Source: Mycobacterium sp. (GTDB lineage: Bacteria > Actinomycetota > Actinomycetes > Mycobacteriales > Mycobacteriaceae). From it: a stretch of DNA of 40,844 bases. This document shows, one piece after another, positions 36,657-40,844 of this stretch. The translations under genes and the position numbers were made by a program. The stretch covers positions 1 through 40,844 of the forward strand of contig NZ_VYIK01000031.1 of the NCBI RefSeq assembly GCF_008709575.1, written 5' to 3'. The notes beneath the pieces were generated by a model that ran no database searches, was not told the DNA's origin, and was given only the letters and a program-made list of their open reading frames with translations. Position 1 is the stretch's first letter; each line of letters begins with the position of its first letter.

Positions 36657-36910
36657 CAGCGGCACGGCGGAGCCGGTTGCCGGCGGAGTGGGACAGCGAG
36701 ATGTCCGACGAGTACGAGTGGGCGCCACTGCGGCTGCCGCCGGAGGTGACCAGGCTCAGCGTCTCGACCCGGTTGTCCATCGAAGCCGAATACCGCGGCT
36801 GGGAGCTGACCAGGGTGCGGCTCTACACCGACGGAAGTCGGCGAATCCTATTGCGCCGCAATAAATCCCGCTTGGATACCAATGGTCCGGCCGACCAGCC
36901 GGGACTGTGA
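36653..36910 (+). CDS. DUF5703 family small protein
   Basis: An 85-residue protein, DUF5703-like. I use TTG 36653, which overlaps the lppL stop as TTGA. The frame open upstream is inside lppL. It reads [20 protein letters not shown], then [20 protein letters not shown] and [20 protein letters not shown], and ends in a polar tail. Short conserved actinobacterial protein with no known function; the central part predicts three beta strands and a helix. Its stop overlaps the pyrD GTG start (GTGA), so lppL, this gene and pyrD appear translationally coupled. Confidence 0.8.
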   Translation: MTAARRSRLPAEWDSEMSDEYEWAPLRLPPEVTRLSVSTRLSIEAEYRGWELTRVRLYTDGSRRILLRRNKSRLDTNGPADQPGL

Positions 36911-37986
36911 GCCAGGCGGTGTACGGCGCGGCGCGCCGGATGCTGTTTCAGCTGCCACCCGAACGCGCCCACTTGCTGGTGTTCGCGGCGCTGCGGGCGG
37001 CCACCGCCGTCGCTCCGCTACGCCGGTCCCTGCGACGGTTGCTGGCGCCGACCGACCCGGTGCTGGCCAGCACCGTGTTCGGTGTGCACTTCCCCGGACC
37101 GGTGGGCCTGGCCGCAGGCTTCGACAAGGACGGCCTCGGGCTGCGCAGCTGGGGTGCGCTGGGTTTCGGCTACGCCGAGGTCGGTACCGTCACCGCGCAT
37201 CCGCAACCAGGCAACCCGGCCCCACGGCTGTTCCGACTACCCGCCGACCGGGCCCTGCTCAACCGGATGGGGTTCAACAACTGCGGTGCCGGCACACTCG
37301 CGTCCCGCCTCGACCGACACCGCCCCGACGTGCCGATCGGGGTCAACATCGGCAAGTCCGGTTGCACCCCACCCGAGCGGGCCGCCGACGACTACCGGAC
37401 CAGCGCCCGGCTGCTCGGCCCGCTGGCGTCCTACCTGGTGGTCAACGTCAGCTCGCCGAATACGCCGGGACTACGTGACCTGCAGGCCACCGCCGCGCTG
37501 CGGCCCATCCTGTCCGCGGTGCTCGCGGAGACCTCGACGCCGGTGCTGGTCAAGATCGCGCCGGAGCTGGCCGACGCCGACATCGACGATGTCGCCGACC
37601 TGGCGGTCGAGCTGGGTCTGGCCGGCATCGTCGCCACCAACACCACGGTCTCACGAGAGGCGCTGATGACGCCCGGGGTCGACGCGCTGGGACCCGGCGG
37701 CATCTCCGGGCCTCCGCTGGCGCGCCGGGCCACCGAGGTGCTGCGGCGGCTCTACGACCGGGTCGGTGATCGGTTGGTGCTCGTCAGCGTCGGCGGCATC
37801 GAGACCGCCGCCGATGCCTGGGAGCGCATCACCGCGGGCGCGTCGTTGCTGCAGGGCTACACCGGCTTCGTCTACGGCGGTGGGCTGTGGGCAAAGCATC
37901 TGCACGACGGCATCGCTCGCCGGCTGCACGCCGGCGGCTTCGCGTCGCTGAGCGAGGCGGTCGGCTCGGCGGCGCGCAGAAATTAA
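36907..37986 (+). CDS. pyrD: Quinone-dependent dihydroorotate dehydrogenase
   Basis: PyrD oxidises dihydroorotate to orotate in pyrimidine synthesis, passing electrons via FMN to membrane quinone. The 359-residue length and N-terminal amphipathic helices ([20 protein letters not shown]) mark the class 2, membrane-associated form. Conserved elements are [37 protein letters not shown], the substrate loop [15 protein letters not shown] at about 178-192 with the catalytic serine position of class 2 enzymes, [25 protein letters not shown], and [17 protein letters not shown] with [15 protein letters not shown] (FMN phosphate site). The GTG start overlaps the preceding stop. It converges with the PEBP gene; the stops are only 4 bp apart. 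Confidence 0.97.
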   Translation: MSQAVYGAARRMLFQLPPERAHLLVFAALRAATAVAPLRRSLRRLLAPTDPVLASTVFGVHFPGPVGLAAGFDKDGLGLRSWGALGFGYAEVGTVTAHPQPGNPAPRLFRLPADRALLNRMGFNNCGAGTLASRLDRHRPDVPIGVNIGKSGCTPPERAADDYRTSARLLGPLASYLVVNVSSPNTPGLRDLQATAALRPILSAVLAETSTPVLVKIAPELADADIDDVADLAVELGLAGIVATNTTVSREALMTPGVDALGPGGISGPPLARRATEVLRRLYDRVGDRLVLVSVGGIETAADAWERITAGASLLQGYTGFVYGGGLWAKHLHDGIARRLHAGGFASLSEAVGSAARRN

Positions 37987-37990
37987 CTAG

Positions 37991-38521
37991 CTACCGTTGC
38001 TCGTAGGTGCCGTAGATGACGGCCCGGGCGATGGCGTGCTGGAACAAGTTGAACCCGAGATAGGCCGGACTGGCGTTCTCGGGGAGGTCGAGCCTGTCGA
38101 CGTCGACCGCATGCACCGCGACGTAGTAGCGGTGCGGGCCGTGGCCCGGGGGCGGCGCGGCACCGACGTAGCGGCGCATCCCGGCGTCGTTGACCAGGGT
38201 GATCGCACCGCCCGGCAGCGCGCGGCCGTCGCCGACGCCCTCCGGCAACTCGGTGACGTCGGCGGGCAGATTGGCCACCGCCCAGTGCCAGAACCCCGAC
38301 AGCGTGGGCGCGTCCGGGTCGTAGACGGTGACCGCGAAGCTGCGGGTCTCTGCGGGAAAGCCCGACCAACTCAGCTGCGGGCTCACGTCCGCGCCGCCGG
38401 CGCCCAGGATGCCGCTGATCTGGGCGGTGGCCAGCGGCTGGCCGTCGGTGATGGACCGAGACTCCAGCTGAAACGACGGCAGCTTGGGCAGCCGGTCATA
38501 CGGGTCGGGTGGTGCGATCAT
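37991..38521 (-). CDS. YbhB/YbcL-type phosphatidylethanolamine-binding (PEBP) protein
   Basis: A 176-residue PEBP/Raf-kinase-inhibitor-like protein (Rv2140c-like, TB18.6). The two ligand-site signatures are [20 protein letters not shown] at about residues 60-80 (DPDAP and HW) and [16 protein letters not shown] at about 125-140 (GxHRY). There is no signal peptide, so it is cytosolic. The fold binds anionic groups such as phosphate; bacterial members have been linked to many roles without a common mechanism. It starts [17 protein letters not shown], divergent from nothing and downstream of the M20 peptidase by 22 bp on the same strand, so the two are likely cotranscribed. Confidence 0.95.
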   Translation of the reverse strand: MIAPPDPYDRLPKLPSFQLESRSITDGQPLATAQISGILGAGGADVSPQLSWSGFPAETRSFAVTVYDPDAPTLSGFWHWAVANLPADVTELPEGVGDGRALPGGAITLVNDAGMRRYVGAAPPPGHGPHRYYVAVHAVDVDRLDLPENASPAYLGFNLFQHAIARAVIYGTYEQR

Positions 38522-38543
38522 GGTCAGTCCTCTCCGGCCAGCG

Positions 38544-39878
38544 TCAGCAATGTGTCAAAAAGTGTGCCAGCACTCCGGTACCGAACCTCAGCGCGTCAAC
38601 GGGCACCCGCTCATCGACGCCGTGGAACAACGCGGCGAAATCCAGGTCCGGGGGCAACCGCAGCGGAGTAAACCCGAAACAGCGAATACCCAGCCGCGCA
38701 AAGGCTTTCGCGTCCGTCCCGCCGGAAAGCATGTACGGCACGGTCCGCGCCTGCGGGTCGTTGGCCAGCAGGGCGGCATTCATCGCATCGACCAGGTCGC
38801 CGTCGAAGCCGGTCTCGTAGGGCGGCTGGCAGCTGATCCATTCCCGGGTCACGTCAGGCCCGATCAGCTCGTCGACCTCGGCCTCGAACGCCGCCAACCG
38901 CCCGGGCAGCACCCGGCAGTCCAGCACCGCCTCGGCGATCGCCGGAACGACGTTGGCCTTGTAGCCGGCCCGCAGCATCGTCGGGTTGGCGGTGTCCTGC
39001 AGGGTGGCCTTGAGAATCGGGGCGATCGATCCCATCTTGTCGACAACGCCCTCCAGGTCGGCGACATCGAAGCGGTACCCGGTCTCCTCGCCGACCGCGG
39101 CCAAAAGCTGCGCGACAGTATCGGTCAGCACCAGCGGAAAACGGTGGCGGCCGAGCCGCGCGGCGGCCTCGGCAACGGCGGTGACGGCGTTGTGGTCATG
39201 CACCATCGAACCGTGCCCGGCCCGGCCGTGCGCGGTCAGCCGCATCCACTGCAGCCCCTTTTCAGCGGTCTGGATCACATAGAGCCGGCGCTCCCCGCCG
39301 TCGCGTCGCGGCACCGTGACCGAGAAGCCGCCGACTTCGCCGACCGCCTCGGTGACGCCGTCGAACAGGTCGGGCCTGTTGTCGACCAGCCAGTGCGACC
39401 CGTACGTGCCGCCGTTCTCCTCGTCGGCGACGAAGGCGAACACCAGATCGCGCGGTGGCACGATCCCGGCGCGGCGCAACTGGCGGGCCACCACGATCAT
39501 CATGGCGACCATGTCTTTCATGTCGACGGCGCCGCGGCCCCAGACGTAGCCGTCCTCGACTGCCCCGGAGAACGGGTGCACGCTCCAGTCGGCGGCCTCG
39601 GCGGGCACCACGTCGAGGTGTCCGTGGATCAGCAGCGCCCCGCGGGAGCGGTCCGCGCCCGCGAGCCGGGCGAATACGTTGCCGCGTCCGGGCGCGCCGG
39701 ACTCGACGTACTCGACCTCATAGCCGACGTCCTGCAGTTGGTCGGCGACCCACTGGGCGCACTCGGCTTCCCCTTTGGTGGTCGCCGCATCGCCGGTGTT
39801 GGTGGTGTCGAACCGGATCAGCGTGCTGACGACGTCCACCACGTCGTCGGCGGGATCGGCGACTACCGGGGTTGGCAC
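38544..39878 (-). CDS. M20-family metallopeptidase (dipeptidase-like)
   Basis: A 444-residue M20/ArgE-DapE-type zinc peptidase (Rv2141c-like). Zinc-site motifs are visible: [13 protein letters not shown] (first His and Asp), [11 protein letters not shown] (bridging Asp), [16 protein letters not shown] (catalytic Glu pair), GEVGG, and [14 protein letters not shown] near the C-terminus (last His). Between these is the dimerisation domain with [21 protein letters not shown] choose GTG 39878 because a GAGGA ribosome site lies eight bases away; GTG 39884 is also possible, and the frame is open to 39944. Substrate probably a small peptide or acylated amino acid. It is divergent from the tRNA-Leu gene. 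Confidence 0.93.
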   Translation of the reverse strand: MPTPVVADPADDVVDVVSTLIRFDTTNTGDAATTKGEAECAQWVADQLQDVGYEVEYVESGAPGRGNVFARLAGADRSRGALLIHGHLDVVPAEAADWSVHPFSGAVEDGYVWGRGAVDMKDMVAMMIVVARQLRRAGIVPPRDLVFAFVADEENGGTYGSHWLVDNRPDLFDGVTEAVGEVGGFSVTVPRRDGGERRLYVIQTAEKGLQWMRLTAHGRAGHGSMVHDHNAVTAVAEAAARLGRHRFPLVLTDTVAQLLAAVGEETGYRFDVADLEGVVDKMGSIAPILKATLQDTANPTMLRAGYKANVVPAIAEAVLDCRVLPGRLAAFEAEVDELIGPDVTREWISCQPPYETGFDGDLVDAMNAALLANDPQARTVPYMLSGGTDAKAFARLGIRCFGFTPLRLPPDLDFAALFHGVDERVPVDALRFGTGVLAHFLTHC

Positions 39879-39957
39879 AGTCACAGTCCTCTTTCCTACC
39901 ACTGCATGCGGCCGGAAGGTCGATCCGATAGCCTTAGCTGCCACATTGGTTGGCGTT

Positions 39958-40043
39958 GTCCGAGTGGCGGAATGGCAGACGCGCTAGCTTGAGGTGCTAG
40001 TGCCCTATTACTGGGCGTGGGGGTTCAAGTCCCCCCTCGGACA
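39958..40043 (+). tRNA. tRNA-Leu (anticodon GAG)
   Basis: An 86-nt class II tRNA. The acceptor stem GTCCGAG pairs perfectly with CTCGGAC, followed by discriminator A at 40043; CCA is not encoded. The anticodon arm CTAGC-TTGAGGT-GCTAG places GAG at positions 34-36, decoding CUC/CUU. The variable arm TGCCC-TATTACT-GGGCG is long, as expected for leucine, and the T arm GGGGG-TTCAAGT-CCCCC is intact. It lies at the same place as a leucine tRNA gene in M. tuberculosis after Rv2141c. Confidence 0.97.
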
Positions 40044-40064
40044 CATTTTGTTAGCTAAATTATG

Positions 40065-40100
40065 GAAAATCCGCTCTGAACTTGATCGGAGAGGATTTTC
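40065..40100 (+). terminator. Long hairpin just after tRNA-Leu (terminator or element end)
   Basis: GAAAATCC at 40065-40072 pairs with GGATTTTC at 40093-40100. After one G/A mismatch CTCTGA pairs with TCGGAG (one G-T pair), leaving the loop ACTTGA. This 15-position stem starts 22 nt after the tRNA. There is no poly-T downstream. It may terminate tRNA transcription, or be the subterminal hairpin of the IS200/IS605-type element that follows. Confidence 0.6.
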
Positions 40101-40300
40101 TGGATTTGCTGATACCGCTTGGGCATCGCGTTGATGTCCTGAATCTGCCCTACGGCGGGAACGGCGAATATCCCATTGCGGTGCTATGCCGCCTCTTGAC
40201 CACGAACACGGGTGTGCGGCGGGTTGAGAGCAGCTGGCGGTTTTGTTGGTCAGTGTTGGATGAGCGGATTTGTCGGACTTGTCGAGGAGAATGTCGCGGT

Positions 40301-40844
40301 ATGACCGCCGGGAGGTTGCGCGGGTGGCGTGGGGTCAAACCGGTCGCCTCCCCAACTGGGGTGGCGATCACCGCGCGGCTGCGCACATCTGCTGACGACG
40401 AGTTCGTGCTCGATCAGGTTGCCGCTCATCTCGGTGGCCTGCGTCGCGCGGATCTGGTGGCGACGGCACACCGGCCGCCGGCGGATCCCGCGTTGAACGC
40501 CGAACAGCGTAGGCAGGTCCGCCGTGATGAGCTCAACGGACGCAAGAAGGCGTTGACCGCGCAGTCGTCGTCGCGGTGGGCTAATGCGATCATCGCCGGC
40601 AATGATGACCAGTACCGGTTGGCGCGTGACGCCCAGTACCGCCACATGATCGGGTTGCGGGCGGCGATCACCACCATCGAGAAACGCCTGGCTGCCCCCA
40701 CCGACGACACGCTCACCGTGGCTCAGCGCAGAGCACGCCGGAAAGCCGGCGCACCGAAAGGCTATGCCAGTCAGGCGGAACGCTTCGCCAAGCAGCGCCG
40801 GTTGCAGCACCTGCGGGCCGAACTCGCCCAAGTCCACCCGCGAC
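40301..40844 (+). CDS. TnpB-related IS200/IS605-family accessory protein, N-terminal part
   Basis: Only the first 181 codons are in the window; the frame is still open at its end. The start ATG 40301 (MTAGRLRGWRGVKPV) has a GAGGAGA ribosome site nine to ten bases upstream, though the frame is open back to 40055. The sequence GVAITARLRTSADDEFVLDQ, then VAAHLGGLRRADLVATAHRP, SSSRWANAIIAGNDDQYRLA, RDAQYRHMIGLRAAITTIEK, and the basic PKGYASQAERFAKQRRLQHL match, as I recall them, actinobacterial TnpB-related proteins. These are relatives of the RNA-guided nuclease TnpB of IS200/IS605/IS607 elements. The catalytic RuvC region would be farther right. It lies 257 bp behind tRNA-Leu. It could be active or a domesticated/stranded copy; its C-terminus is needed to tell. 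Confidence 0.72.
   Translation, partial: MTAGRLRGWRGVKPVASPTGVAITARLRTSADDEFVLDQVAAHLGGLRRADLVATAHRPPADPALNAEQRRQVRRDELNGRKKALTAQSSSRWANAIIAGNDDQYRLARDAQYRHMIGLRAAITTIEKRLAAPTDDTLTVAQRRARRKAGAPKGYASQAERFAKQRRLQHLRAELAQVHPR

Noticed and set aside
38484..39992. Plus-strand frame of 502 codons
   Set aside because: Antisense to the M20 peptidase, whose zinc-site motifs are clear on the minus strand; the frame even runs into the tRNA gene.

Overview
This is chromosomal DNA from a Mycobacterium. It is GC-rich and carries mycobacterial hallmarks: PPE-SVP genes, secreted DUF732 proteins, the complete Pup-proteasome locus, the mycothiol ligase gene mshC, and MIRU-type repeats. From about 12 kb to 40 kb the gene order follows the M. 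tuberculosis H37Rv segment around Rv2109c-Rv2141c as I remember it. The gene content at several breakpoints differs, so this is probably a non-tuberculous species. I cannot name the species.

Layout. (1) 0-11.6 kb is an accessory, surface/secretome region. It has three tandem PPE-SVP genes (1353-5113), a second tandem PPE-SVP pair (9090-11592), five small secreted DUF732 proteins interleaved with them, a proline-rich secreted protein, a frameshifted nitronate monooxygenase-like gene and a secreted ricin-type beta-trefoil protein. No PE gene is visible. (2) 12-17.4 kb, minus strand, holds mpa, dop, pup, prcB and prcA: the unfoldase, the depupylase/deamidase, the Pup tag and the 20S core. (3) 17.7-20.3 kb holds lppK, a DUF503 gene, trmI (convergent) and a RecB-like nuclease. 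(4) 27.0-20.3 kb, minus strand, reads metH, an MFS sugar-type transporter, hisE, hisG and a DUF4126 membrane protein. (5) After a PAC2-family gene and a strong bidirectional hairpin terminator, a minus-strand operon reads uppP, three MIRU-type mini-ORFs, histidine phosphatase, DUF3090, SCO1664-family protein, cysQ, mshC and an SDR. It joins undecaprenyl-phosphate recycling, an uncharacterised kinase-like/phosphatase cassette, sulfur nucleotide recycling and mycothiol synthesis. (6) 34.2-35.1 kb is a decayed DUF222-HNH (13E12-type) gene. (7) 35.2-39.9 kb holds an Rv2137c-like gene, then lppL, DUF5703 and pyrD, a PEBP protein and an M20 peptidase. (8) A tRNA-Leu(GAG) at 39958-40043 is followed by a long hairpin and the start of a TnpB-related IS200/IS605 accessory gene that runs off the window.

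Most interesting points: the three MIRU copies form a chain of ATGA-overlapping mini-ORFs that bridges two essential-type genes without interrupting translational coupling. The DUF732/PPE archipelago has a palindrome-rich control region and a possible 22-codon leader ORF. A TnpB-like element sits directly behind a tRNA gene. The last PPE gene has an unusual charged C-terminal extension.
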